A stretch of 64,000 nucleotides of DNA from Chimonanthus salicifolius (Eukaryota > Streptophyta > Magnoliopsida > Laurales > Calycanthaceae), in NCBI GenBank assembly GCA_013350335.1, contig CM023533.1, positions 31,354,869 to 31,418,868 of the forward strand, given 5' to 3'. A program made the position numbers and the translations under genes. Of the stretch, positions 27,001 to 36,858 are shown piece after piece (positions within the stretch are counted from its first letter, which is position 1; every line of letters begins with the position of its first letter). The notes beneath the pieces are model-generated. The model did not search any database and was not told the DNA's origin. It worked only from the letters and a program-made list of their open reading frames with translations.

Positions 27001-29571
27001 ATCCTAGTTTTTTGGGGCTTTGCCGAATTAGACACCTTGTATCCGTGTCAATTCCAATATATGTACCCATGCCGATGCAACTATTACTTAGTGTTTTTTC
27101 GCAGACAAAAGATCATCATACCTTTGCTTCTTTTGTAGCTTCAATACAATACTGAAATGCTTATTACTTGATTGTTTTGTTATAATTCATACATTATTTT
27201 TTGCTGATGTCATTTTCATTTTAAAATAAATATTTTTATATTGAATATTTTGTTGAATCCACAAATTTTATGTTGTGTTATTTGTTGTGTCGGACATCAC
27301 ATAAATGTGTGTGTTTGCAATAAATGAATGTACCCATATGCATGCAAGTTTTGATTCATCACGTAGATTTTGACTGATTGGCTTTAGGTTGTATATAACT
27401 GATGGCTGATATGTATATGAATCCCATAACACTTTTAATTGGGACTATATTAGGTTAGTGTCTTTTGTTTAAAGAAAAGAAATGTTAAAAACACATGTCA
27501 AATACATGGCCTGATGAGCTTGTCATCTCTTCTTGTATTTTGATGGTCTTCATAAACTATTGATATATCTGTAAACTTCTAGGACTTCATTCTACATTTG
27601 CACTGACATGTTGGCTTGTTGGTTAGAAACCAGTGCATGCCCCATCCAGCTTACGTGGCTTTTAGGAGGTCATTTCTTAGTGCTAGAAGCTGCACTGTTT
27701 AAGGATTCTGTAATCTTGTCCAACTTGATATTGAATGGAATTCTCTAAGTGGGATTACTTTTTCTTATGAGAGTAGCATTTCAAAGGGACTGTCAAACCT
27801 TTATTGCATCTTCACGAAAATGAGGACAACACTGCACAATTGGGACCTCTCTCTCTCTCTCATCACCTGTGGGCCTTGCACATTAAGCATGAAATGTGCA
27901 GTGAGTCCTGAGATGATGGATTTTATCCAATGGTTTGACAAGTCAGAGTTCCCTTATCTGCAGAACAATGAAAAAACAAAAGACTATAGTTCACTGTAAC
28001 TAGGAAGAGGTAGGTGGACCCTACCTACATTTGGGTCAACTAAATCTTAAAAAGTTCAAGTTCCAATTTTCAATTTTCAATTGGGAGAAAGAAACCCTAA
28101 GAGTAACCGGATGCCCTCAACTCCACTAAAAGAATTCTAGCAGCCACAACAATAACAACAAATGCAGCACAGACTAGGTGATGCAGCTAATGTCATCACT
28201 GGATTGAAGTAGATGTAATTGAAATTTAAATCCCAATTCAGCCTCATTCAAGCAATTATTCTCTATTGGTGGATGAATACTTTGGTGGGGTCCACTAGGC
28301 TTATTCCACTTGTTAGAGGGCCGAATAATTTCAAATAAGCCAATGGTGCAATCTGTTCATGCATATTGGTGAATCTTCTGCTGGGGTCTGCGAGTATATG
28401 TATGAAGCCTTCAAGTGTATTCAAACACAGACCTAAGTGTGTTCCTAGACTCAAGTCTACTCAATTGCTGACTCAAATGTTCATTCTTACTCCAAGTCGA
28501 CTTAGTTGTAGACTCAAAGCATATTTAAAACTCGAAAGTCCACCAAATTGGACATTCAAAGTATATCTGAAACTCCAAGTCCACTCAGCTGTAGACTCAG
28601 TGTCTTAAAACTCCAAATCTATTCAGTTGTAGACTCAAAAGTATCAAATTTCACCAATCACCCGAAGGCCACAGATATACACAAATTCCAAGAGAGACCC
28701 CTTTTTGTCTACATTATTGTGGGGAATACCCAGCGTACGTTGGAGGTGAGACTAAACCCAATGGGTATATGAAGCCACCTGCAAGCCCCAAGTATCAAGG
28801 TAAACCAGAAAGAGTCAAACCCGAGACCTCTGGTTTAATCCCATAAGCTCAAGCCAATTGAGCTACTCTAAACCTCTGGTTTAATCCCAGAAGCTCAAGC
28901 CAATTGAGATACTCGAGACCTTTGATTTAATGCCATAAGCTCAAGCCAATTGAGCTACTCGAGACCTTTGGTTTAGTCCCAAAAGCTCAATTGCACCATT
29001 GGCTTATTTGCAATCATTTGGGCCCCTTACAAGTGGAATAAGCCTAGTGGACTCCACCTAAGTATTCATTCACCAAGTACCAACCTCTATAAGTGAAACA
29101 AGTCTTTTGTGCCCCACTAAGAGGACAACTCCATACTTCTAGCAAGTGGAGTAACTCAAATAAATGCCAATAAAGAAATCAAATGAAGCAAGCCATTTGG
29201 GAGGTGTAATAAATAAGAGGACAAGTCCATACTTCTAGCAAGTGGGGTAACTCTAATAAATGCCAATAGAGAAATCAAATGAAGCAAACTATTTGGGAGG
29301 TGTAATAAATAAGTGGGCGGTACTAGAAGATTCCGCCACGAGCATGCCTTTAGGTGACCCCATAATATTTGATATTTGTGACTTGTAACCTTTATGTTTG
29401 TACAAATTCATGTAATTGCTACATCATAAATTGCACTCAAAGTTTGACTTGTAAAGGGGTTACTGAATCAGTCTAACAAGGAGCCATTGACATGGTGCTT
29501 AGAATCATCGTACCCATTTTCGTATTCAAATTTAATATACATCAATTTGTTGACTTCTATAAGTTGTTTTT

Positions 29572-29602
<31 letters not shown>

Positions 29603-32600
29603 TATCTAGGGAGGTCTAGGTGAATGAATGTAGATCTTTGAGAGGGTGAAATGACAATTGATAGGTTGGTCTGTGTGTAAGGAATTTTTGGGAGTAGCAT
29701 CTGAGGATTTCTATTTGTCTTGGAAAGGATGCATGAAAGGGGTTGGAAAAGTTAGAAAGCATAAGGTCGAGTGGATAACGTTGCCCCTAGGATCATATAA
29801 GTTCAATGTGGGTGGAGCAACAAAGGGTAAACCCAGGCCGGCAAGAATAGGAGTGGTATTGCATGATGATAAGGTAGGATGTTATTAGCATTTTCTGAAC
29901 CATTAGGGATTAATAGAGTCAAATGAAACAGAACTGAGAGCAATCAAGAGAGCACTCCAGGCTTGGTCTAGGCTTAGGAGTGCTAACCTCATTATCGAAA
30001 GTGACTCGACTAATGCCTCTCTTGGGCTAGTAAATGGAAATCCTCCCCGTTGAGGTTGGCACGCATTACTAGGAACATTTGGAGGCTATGCAGGTAAGGA
30101 GGCATCTCTTTCATTCATACACCTCGTTCGGCGAAACAACGTGGCGGATTTTTTAGCGAAAGTGGGTGTACACAAACAAAGACTGGCGATGGAACTGTTT
30201 TCATCATATCGGCCACAGGAGCTTGGGGAGTCCTTAGTAGTTAGTATATCTCTTGTGGGAAGGGGCGTGTTGTTGTAAATTTTCTTTTGCTTTAGGTTTT
30301 TATCGATTTCTCTTCCTTTTCCTTATCTTGGATCTGGGTATAACTCTCCCATAATTAGATCCCCTCGTGTACTCACTCTTTGTTTTTTAATGAATTAAGT
30401 TGTCAATGTTTAAAAAAAAGTAGTTGACTTATATTTTCAAAATTCCCTTTTCTTTTGAAAATTTGTGTCTATATGTATATGGAAAAAGCATCAAAAACAA
30501 AAATGTTTCCCATTTATGATACACACTAGAACATACAAATTGGAGCCATGGAAAGTGTCTTAGTAGTAATGACCTATTGGGTCTATCCCTCAGAAGACTG
30601 AGTTATACACCTAGTTATTGACTAGATGCTATCATTTTATTTTTAATTTCTTGTGAATAATAAGCAGCCTTTCTTTCTATCGAGTAATAGGACGGACAAA
30701 AAGTGCATACGTGAGGATAATAGTCGAAAGCTTTGTATCTATTATGACCCATGGACATATTTACTAGTGTCCATGTGCATTTGTGTCTGGTTTAGTGTTT
30801 TTAACCATTTGATGCTTAACTTGTTTGTTTTTCCTCAACTGATAATATGTTGTTCCTTTTGGAAGCTGTTTTTTGTTTGTCGGACCATTAACACCATTGT
30901 TTCTCTTTTCATTTGCAGTTACGAAGTTCTTCTGACAGTGGACAAGGAGAAGCACAAGGTGGAGGGGCCCATATACTATTATTTGTTCAATACTCTTCTT
31001 TTTTGTTTGCTCGTTCTTCACATTTACTGGTGGATGTTAATCTACCAAATGCTTGTAAGACAAATCAAAGCTAGGGGCCAGCTTGGTGATGATGTTAGAT
31101 CTGGTAAGTGACTCAATTCCTTGATGGAACATACTGAGGTGCATGTATGATGCATCCTTTAATGAATGCACATCAACTAGCATATTTTGGGCTAGCTTTG
31201 ATATTAATGCAAGTGAAAAAGAGCTTGCACAACTTAAGGGATCCCCTTTACTGTTGGGGCAGCGAACGAGTCCCACATTGGTTGTGTAGGAGGAAATTTA
31301 GGGACTTATAGAAGGACTTTGGTCATTCCACCTAATAGTCTAGTCTTTTGGACTCGATACCCAATCCTAACAAGTGGTATCAGAGCCATATCCCCAAGCC
31401 CCAACACATGCAGACTCAGGGGATCCCCTAGCCGGACAGGATGGCCGGCTACATTCTATCCACCGGAGAGCCTCGTTCGAGGAGAAGAAAGGGGGGGGGG
31501 GGGGGGGGGGGGGGGGGTGCATTGTTGTTGGGGCAGCGAACAATCCCACATTGGTTGTGAAGGGGGAGATTTAGGGACTTAGAAAAGAACTTGGGTCACT
31601 CCACCTAATAGGCTAGTCTTTTGAGTTGGATACTTAGTCCTAACTGTTAGGAATAATATATGCGGAAATAATCAACCGATAAAGCACACCACATGCAATC
31701 GGACACAGAGACATGTGGTTTAGCAAAACCTGCCTATGTCCACGGGATGTGTAATTTATATTGAGAGAGAAAAGGGTAAATAGTTTACACAGAATTTAAT
31801 CATTCGAGTTTAAGACCAAACCCAAAACCCACAGTTATACCTCACCCTACACATTGCCTGTGTATGTGTAACTGTGCACTGCCACCAACGAAATACCGAA
31901 GAAACCTCTCTCATCCAGAGTTTTGCTCACCCTAAACACTGCATACAGCTGCAAAAAAAAAAAAAAAACTTTTGCAGTCTCATTTTGTTGTCTCTAGAAA
32001 ACCCCTAGGATGCACTTTCTGAAAACCCCAGAGCCCAAGCTGATGGTGCTCTCTACAGACTCCTCTCAAAACCGATCAGAAAAAAAACTGGCCCACGTCG
32101 TCGAGACACTATCTCACACATGTTTTCTCTCTCTACTGCAGATACTGTTTTCTGTGTTTTTATCTCAATCTGGTCCTGACTGCATCTGTCTCACCTCCAC
32201 GCTGGCTGCAATGCACTGTTTTTATCTCTGCAGACATCTACAAAAAAACCCATACACGCAACAACTTCTTCTCTGACGTGGCCTACTCAAATACAGAGTC
32301 CCACTTGTAAAGAATTCCATCTTCTCCGTTTGGCATGTATTTCGATTAGGCAACCAGCTGTATTGCCTAATCCAGATGGGATTCCTCACGCTAACACCTA
32401 TGCAGATTTTCAGAGAGAGAAACTTGGAGTGTAATTCGAGCCACCTTATCCAACAATCTCCACCTTGTCGAGAATTTCACCAACTCCGAAGACAATCTAA
32501 GACAACTATTAGTACTGTATCTGCAGCTCCACATCTAGTGTAAGATGCCCAACCCACGCCCTGGGATGCTCCACCTGTCCTCATCAATGGGATGAATTGT

Positions 32601-35561
32601 TCAAGCCCAAACCATGCTTGAACTTGTTTGTATTCCCTGGTTTTGTCAAAATACGTGCCGCATTAATCTCCATGTGGTACTTCGTCACTTTCTCCTTTCC
32701 ATCTTTGCAATTACCTACACTATGGAAACCAGACAGTACCCCACGACCAACTAGGGCTGAAATCGGGTTGGGTTGGGTCGGGTTTTTTAAAATCCAACCC
32801 GACCCGAGTTACTAATATATGGAACCAAACCCAAACTATTGACCCTCATGTCTTTACCCGACTCGACTCGAACTATAACCCAACTCAACCCAAAACCCGA
32901 CCCGACCCGCATTTTGAACGTACTTTATCTTACTTTTTACTGGGTCGGGTCTGGTCGGGTTAATTTAAAAATCTCTCAACCCAACCCGACCCGAATTCAA
33001 TGCAGGTTTTTTACTTCTCAACCCGACCCGACCAGCTGACCCGACCCGCATGATTTTCGGGTCGGGTCATGCGGGTTCAGGCCAAAACCCGACCCGAGTT
33101 TCATGCCTACAACCAACTAATGCAAAAGAAACCTTATTTTTCAAGCCATACCTGACTGGTGCCTTCCGAGTTCTTTTCTTCCTTCCTGCAGCCAAACTAG
33201 TAGGATCATGTTGCATATGACCCATGACTGTCCTCCCTACTAGTGTGAACAAATTTCCTTGCTTTTTCCCTTTTACGACAACCATGGCTCCTTTAATAAC
33301 CTTTAGAGCCCCATCCATTGCCTTGAAGGTGAACCAATTGGAATCAAGTGTACCCAAGGAAATTAAACTCTTTCTTAGATCAGGAACATGCCGCACATTT
33401 TCCAGTGTTCTCACCATGCCATAAAACATTTTGATTTTTATAGTCTTAATTCCAATGACTTTGCATGTCACATCATTACCCATTAGGACAGTTCGTCCAT
33501 CACAAGGTTTGTAAGTGTCAAACCATTCTCTATGAGGATTCATACGATAAGAACACTCAAAATCTAAAATCCATCCATTAACTAGATGATTCGTACCTGT
33601 GGTGATTGCAAAGATATCACCATCATCTTCTGAAACATTTTGTGCGACACTTGCTTGATCTATATTTTGTGACTTGGCCTCCAGATTGCGCTTCCTTTGA
33701 TTACAGTCCCTCCTCAGATGTCTTTCCTTCTGGCAGTAATAACACTTGAACTTTCAAGCACTCTTCTCCTTTGATTTCGATCGTGACCCCCTTTGATTTC
33801 CAAAATCTCTGTCGGTTCCTCTTCCACATTGCTGATCTACCTTTACATCTAAATATGATGTGTTCCTTGACTTCCTGAAGATCTCAGTCTCGAGCAGAGT
33901 CGATGTCACCTCATCAACCTTGAGTATTCTTTCCTACCAAAAGTGTAATCACCAATCTATCAAAAGTAGATGGAAGAGAAGCCAATAGAAGAAGTGTCCT
34001 GTTCTCCTCTTCAATTTTCACCTCAACACTTAACAGCTGAGTGATAATTTTGTTGAACACATTGAGATGATCCATAATGTTTGTTCCTTATTTCATCCAC
34101 AATTGGTATAATTGTTTTTTCAGGAACAATTTATTTGTAAGCGATTTATACATGTATAATTTTTCCAACTTCTTCCACAGATTCGTGGCAGAAGGCTCAT
34201 TCAAAATATTATACTTTACCTCTAAAGCGAGGCACAAATTGATGGTGCTCATTTCCTTCATCTCAAATTCCTCCCAAGCATCATGAGTCATGTCTTTCTG
34301 CTTCTTCTCCTTCCCAAATAGTGCCTTATTCAGCCCTTGCGCCACCAGAATATCTTTAATTGTACTCTGCCACATGCTAAAGTTATTTTTCCCGTCGAAG
34401 GGCTCTACCTCGAACTTGGACGCCGAGATTCCTTTTATTGCCATCATGCTGTATTTTGTTCACCCACTATTCCTCCTTGGCAGGAACCTGGTCTGATACC
34501 ACTTGTTAGGAATAATATATGCAGATATAATCAACGGATAAATCACACTACATGCAATCGAACACAAAGATATACGTGGTTCGGGAAAAACCTGCCTACG
34601 CCCGCGGAGTGTGTAATTTATATTGAGAGAGAAAATGGGTGTGAGATAGTGTCTGGACGACGTGGACCAGTTTTAGGGTCTTTGCTGGGTTTTTTTTTAT
34701 TTGTTATGAGAGGAGTCTAGAGAGAGCACCGTCAGCCTAGGCTTGGGGTTTTTAGAAAGTGCATCCCAGGGTTTTCTAGAGACAGCAGAATGAGACTGCA
34801 GAAGGTTTTTTTGCAGCTGTGTGCAGCGTTAAGGTTGAGCAAAACTTTGGATGAGAAAGGTTTCTTCAAAGGGTATTTCATTGGCAGCAGTGAGCAATTA
34901 CACATACATAGGCAGCGTGTAGGGTGAGGTATAACTGTGGGTTTCGGGTTTGATCTTAAACTCGAAAGATTAAATTCTGTGTAAACTATTTTCCCTTTTC
35001 TCTCTCAATATAAATTACACGCTCTGTGGACGTAGGCAGGTTTTGCCGAACTACGTATATGTCTGTGTCCGATTGCATGTGGTGATTTATCTATGGATTA
35101 TTTCTCATATAATTCCTAACACCCACAAACACTCTTTCTCTCTCAACCCCCTTCTACCCCTGTATTGGATTTCTACCCAATTTAAACACATTCTAAGTTG
35201 ATCTCACTGTTGGATTAAAAATCCATCCAAAACTGGCCCCATTTGAGCCATTTATCTTTGAACCTTTGAAAATCATTGCTTTTCAATCCTATGTACCTTT
35301 CTCTTTTCTTTCTTTCTGTTTTTTTTAAAGCATCATCTTGAAAATATCCTTGAAAGTTGAAACGCACCATGCCTGTACATCGCACCCGACCTGTGTGGAC
35401 CCCACAGGGCCCAAGTTACTTTGTCTCCTAGGAGAAAGCAATTCTAACATTAAAATAGAAATTGATGTTAAAGATAATGCCATTTCTTGTATCAAGTAAT
35501 ATATGAATTTAACACTTTGACCTCTGCTTGTGTAGATTCGGATGATGACCATGATGACTGA
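18037..35561 (+). CDS. Ceramide synthase, LAG1 homolog (LOH type), TLC domain
   Basis: Ceramide synthases N-acylate long-chain bases in the ER membrane. Six exons join in frame: 18037-18159, 22518-22744, 24368-24523, 26271-26456, 30919-31103 and 35536-35561. They total 903 nt (300 aa plus stop), and every intron is GT-AG. Residues 34-41 (DRFVFE end) and 90-116 match the plant LAG1 family. The TLC/Lag1p motif holds [16 protein letters not shown] (140-155) with the paired His 154-155. HDASDVFLE (181-189) supplies His181, Asp182 and Asp185. The hydrophobic C-terminal part includes [20 protein letters not shown], and the tail ends [10 protein letters not shown], the acidic end usual for the family. 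Introns of 4.4, 1.6, 1.7, 4.5 and 4.4 kb are full of transposon pieces, yet the coding exons carry no stop or frameshift, so the gene looks intact. It resembles Arabidopsis LOH1/LOH3 more than LOH2 by eye; the exact ortholog is not assigned. Confidence 0.93.
18160..22517 (+). other. Ceramide synthase intron 1 (4.4 kb)
   Basis: It begins with GTAGTT and ends with TTCAG. It holds a 60-bp direct duplication at about 19856-19945 ('agtctaataagagccag' repeated exactly 60 bases apart), an 88-bp tandem duplication at 21583-21758 and small GA/TC runs. No other gene was recognised. Confidence 0.75.
21583..21758. repeat. Near-perfect 88-bp tandem duplication
   Basis: Copies start 'aggtctggagt' at 21583 and 21671. 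Only about two bases differ between them, implying a recent event. Confidence 0.9.
23735..23862. repeat. About 62-bp tandem repeat, two copies
   Basis: Two copies of 'taggccttg(a/g)gtgaata' followed by 'taggccctat(t/g)tggccc' lie in intron 2 of the ceramide synthase gene. The DNA around 22850-23950 is repeat-like and otherwise unassigned. Confidence 0.75.
25320..25930 (+). mobile_element. LINE endonuclease-domain fragment
   Basis: The frame beginning at 25383 contains [17 protein letters not shown], matching the 'VYGP...R..FW' block of plant LINE endonucleases. Later shifted frames give words like those of the 'D..L.D.P..G..FTWSN' and 'LDR' blocks. It is heavily decayed and lies within intron 3 of the ceramide synthase gene, in sense orientation. 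Confidence 0.6.
28266..29076. mobile_element. Element with 87-bp inverted terminal arms enclosing a SINE
   Basis: Arm 28266-28352 pairs with the complement of 28990-29076 with only scattered mismatches. Both arms contain 'gtccactaggcttattcc' and 'aaataagccaatggtgca'. The loop holds a degenerate minisatellite (about 28435-28650, words like 'gtagactca') and a minus-strand SINE. No target duplication is clear. It could be a transposon with long terminal inverted repeats or an inverted duplication. It lies in ceramide synthase intron 4. Confidence 0.75.
28705..28993 (-). mobile_element. tRNA-derived SINE with tandemly repeated box-A segment
   Basis: On the minus strand 'gagtagctcaattggcttga' is box-A-like and 'ggtctcgggtttgactc' box-B-like. 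They are followed by 'gtctcacctccaacgtacg', a tail block shared with copies near 41.9, 44.5, 48.7 and 60.8 kb. A 46-bp segment with box A is repeated exactly head to tail: 28823-28868, 28869-28914, 28915-28960 and a partial copy to 28993. Confidence 0.7.
29121..29312. repeat. 96-bp tandem duplication
   Basis: 'gaggacaa(c/g)tccatacttc' recurs at 29121 and 29217, and similarity continues through 'ggaggtgtaataaataag'. A handful of differences separate the two copies. Confidence 0.85.
29574..29602. repeat. 29-base poly-G tract
   Basis: This is an uninterrupted G run on the plus strand, within transcribed intron 4. A second run of 27 G lies at 31491-31517. Confidence 0.85.
29603..30420 (+). mobile_element. 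LINE 3' end with RNase H domain
   Basis: The frame at 29658 ends with a block ([21 protein letters not shown]) typical of the start of plant LINE RNase H domains, where NTDGA is usual. Shifted frames then give [13 protein letters not shown] and IIESDSTNA, the next RNase H blocks, and '[11 protein letters not shown]'. It ends with an A run at 30412-30419. The flanks 'gttgacttctat' (about 29550) and 'gttgacttatat' (about 30424) may be the target duplication. The first conserved Asp reads Gly, and there are stops, so it is dead. Confidence 0.75.
31252..31644 (+). mobile_element. TRIM-type miniature LTR retrotransposon
   Basis: Two direct terminal repeats of about 120 bp lie at 31252-31372 and 31526-31644. 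Both begin TGTTGGGGCAGCG and end with CCTAAC(A). Next to the left one is TGGTATCAGAGC (31375-31386), the initiator-Met tRNA primer-binding site. A purine tract GAAGAAA plus 27 G lies shortly before the right repeat, where a polypurine tract belongs. The internal part is only about 150 bp and has no coding capacity. The right LTR abuts the copia element at 31645 and lacks its final A. Confidence 0.85.
32584..33800 (-). pseudogene. Copia polyprotein remnants (zinc knuckle, protease start, RNase H end)
   Basis: Reading the minus strand down from 33800: a CX2CX4HX4C zinc knuckle; then the protease region, where the usual DSG triad reads DFE just before MNPHREWF; then a GAG-pre-integrase-like block to about 33118. 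The MITE at 32752-33109 breaks it. Beyond the MITE, 32751-32584 encodes the family's RNase H end (ILTKP, NKFKHGL). The middle of pol is missing, and with the altered active site no function is expected. Confidence 0.75.
32752..33109. mobile_element. hAT-like MITE, TAGGG family, copy B
   Basis: The ends are TAGGGCTGAAATCGGG and, as complement of the right end, TAGGCATGAAACTCGGG. Flanking octamers cgaccaac (32744-32751) and caaccaac (33110-33117) match at 7 of 8. It is inserted inside the copia coding remnant, so it is younger than that element. The body is rich in 'cccgaccc'. Confidence 0.85.
34088..34447 (-). CDS. Copia gag fragment (transposon protein)
   Basis: A 119-residue open frame contains the copia gag N-terminal block ([16 protein letters not shown], residues 12-27, then an LxKALFG-type word) and a WKKLEKLY segment about 75 residues later, both typical of the UBN2/gag-polypeptide family. 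It begins about 40 bases inside the primer-binding site, as gag should. The frame stops early, and the rest of gag continues in other frames. Confidence 0.75.
   Translation of the reverse strand: MMAIKGISASKFEVEPFDGKNNFSMWQSTIKDILVAQGLNKALFGKEKKQKDMTHDAWEEFEMKEMSTINLCLALEVKYNILNEPSATNLWKKLEKLYMYKSLTNKLFLKKQLYQLWMK
34504..35121 (-). repeat. Rearranged copia 5' LTR with long inverted ends
   Basis: Bases 34504-34648 are a normal LTR inner end, matching 31645-31790 in the same direction. Bases 34650-35121 are an inverted copy of about the first 470 plus-strand bases of the same LTR. Both outer ends therefore read TGTTAGGAAT inward. The junction sits at GAGAGAGAAAA, a word present in both source segments. 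The true outer LTR end (TGTTGGATAAGG on the minus strand) is absent. Confidence 0.8.
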
Positions 35562-36439
35562 GTTGAACAAGATCACTGTATTTGTTCATGCCATGATCAG
35601 TTCTCAAACTGTCACTCTTAATCTTGTTATTATCATAGTTTTATTTTTCCTTACACGTTGTTTGTATGTGGGATCAACTACTGTTACTACTTGGGGAAAC
35701 TTGCTATCTTGTTTATTTGTCTTGCAGACAACCAACCACAGCCGAAGTTCATAAATTGATGCCTCATGCTCTCCCATTTTAACATGTAATTTTAATTCAA
35801 TGGAAATGTTATTATAGTGGGAATCCCACATTATGGGCTTGTATATTTATTTTGAGAAAAGATTTTGAAACAAAAGTAGATTGAGTGATTGTGGAGATTT
35901 GGGTTTAGGGGTTCCACAGTATTGATCTTATATCCACAGTATTGATCTTACATCCACATTGCCAATGGTTATTTCTAAGAAGTCGTATTGTCTAAGTTGC
36001 AGTATTCATTATAGCCTGCAGAGGTTCTGTTTAAGCTACAGTATTTCTTATAACTTGCAGGGATTCAATTGCTAATTAGTTGGTAGTGATTTTTGCACCT
36101 CTATATTATTCCATAGTACAGCCCTTTAAAAGAAATTTTCAAAATTGCCCTTGCTTTTAGAAAAGAAGAAAAGAGAGCGGAGGAGAGAAGTAGGGCCAAA
36201 ATTGAAAATTCCTTTTAAAGGGGTGCACCATGGGAGAAAATGGGGGTGCAAAAGTCATTTTCCCATTGTTTTTGCCCTCTTTATGGGTTTTATGTAAAAG
36301 TAGAACAATACTTGTACAGAAGTAGTCAGCGTAGAACATTGGTTTTGCTGCTTTAGCTGATTCCTATACGCAACATGAATTAGAGAGAAGAATGTTTCGC
36401 TTAGACTATTCCTTTTAGATGCCACACTAATCTTTCATG
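35562..36439 (+). other. Ceramide synthase 3' UTR and intergenic DNA
   Basis: The stop TGA at 35559-35561 is followed by about 200 bases of T-rich sequence. This includes a possible 3' UTR splice acceptor (TTGTCTTGCAG at about 35727) and TGTAATTTTAATTCAATGG, a poor polyadenylation context at about 35786. The rest holds no recognised gene. Confidence 0.5.
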
Positions 36440-36858
36440 CTAAGGTGCAAATAGCGGCGGATACATATCGTATCGGCCGTACTGTAGTATTATCGGCCGA
36501 TATGACCGATATTCGGTCCGAAATATCGGTCCAAATATCGGTCAATATTCATAAATATCGGTATTTAATTTTTTTTTTTTAAAAACACCGATACGGTTTT
36601 ACACAGTTCTTGGCGGTTTTTAACGGTTTTGCGCGGTTCTTCATGGTTCAGGGTTTACTGCTTTCACGGTTTTTGGCTGTTTTTTGCGGTTTTTAATGGT
36701 TTTTCGCGGTTCTCACGGTTTTTTGTTGTTTTGTCATGGTTTTTTTGCGGTTTTTTCACGGTTCCAATATCGGAGGAGAGAGAAAATGTCGATATCGGTA
36801 TGAGAGATAAAATTATCGGCCATATTGCATATCGGCCGAGCCTATTTTTAAACCCCTG
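36440..36858. mobile_element. ATCGGCCGAT-family element, copy 2
   Basis: It is flanked by perfect octamers CTTTCATG (36432-36439 and 36859-36866). It carries 'atcggccgatatgaccgatat' style words at both ends. The middle is a low-complexity array of 'gcggtttt', 'cacggtttt' and similar units (about 36590-36760). The right end complement is CAGGGGTTTAAAAATA and the left is CTAAGGTGCAAATA. Confidence 0.8.

Larger units (their letters stand above)
31645..35121 (-). mobile_element. Damaged Ty1-copia retrotransposon
   Basis: The element reads on the minus strand inside ceramide synthase intron 5. The 3' LTR is 31645-32455 (TGTTAGG...CCAACA on the plus strand), with the polypurine tract CAAGGTGGAGAT adjoining at 32456-32467. 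The primer-binding site TGGTATCAGACC is at 34490-34501 (complement), beside a rearranged 5' LTR at 34504-35121. The interior is only about 2 kb: gag, zinc knuckle, protease start and the end of RNase H. Most of integrase and reverse transcriptase is deleted, and a MITE sits at 32752-33109. Confidence 0.87.

Noticed and set aside
28823..28993. CRISPR-like regular repeat
   Set aside because: Units are 46 bp head to tail with no spacers, part of a SINE in a plant intron.
31319..31582. Frames across the G run, including a poly-Pro minus frame
   Set aside because: They exist only because of the G tract and LTR sequence of the TRIM; no protein features.
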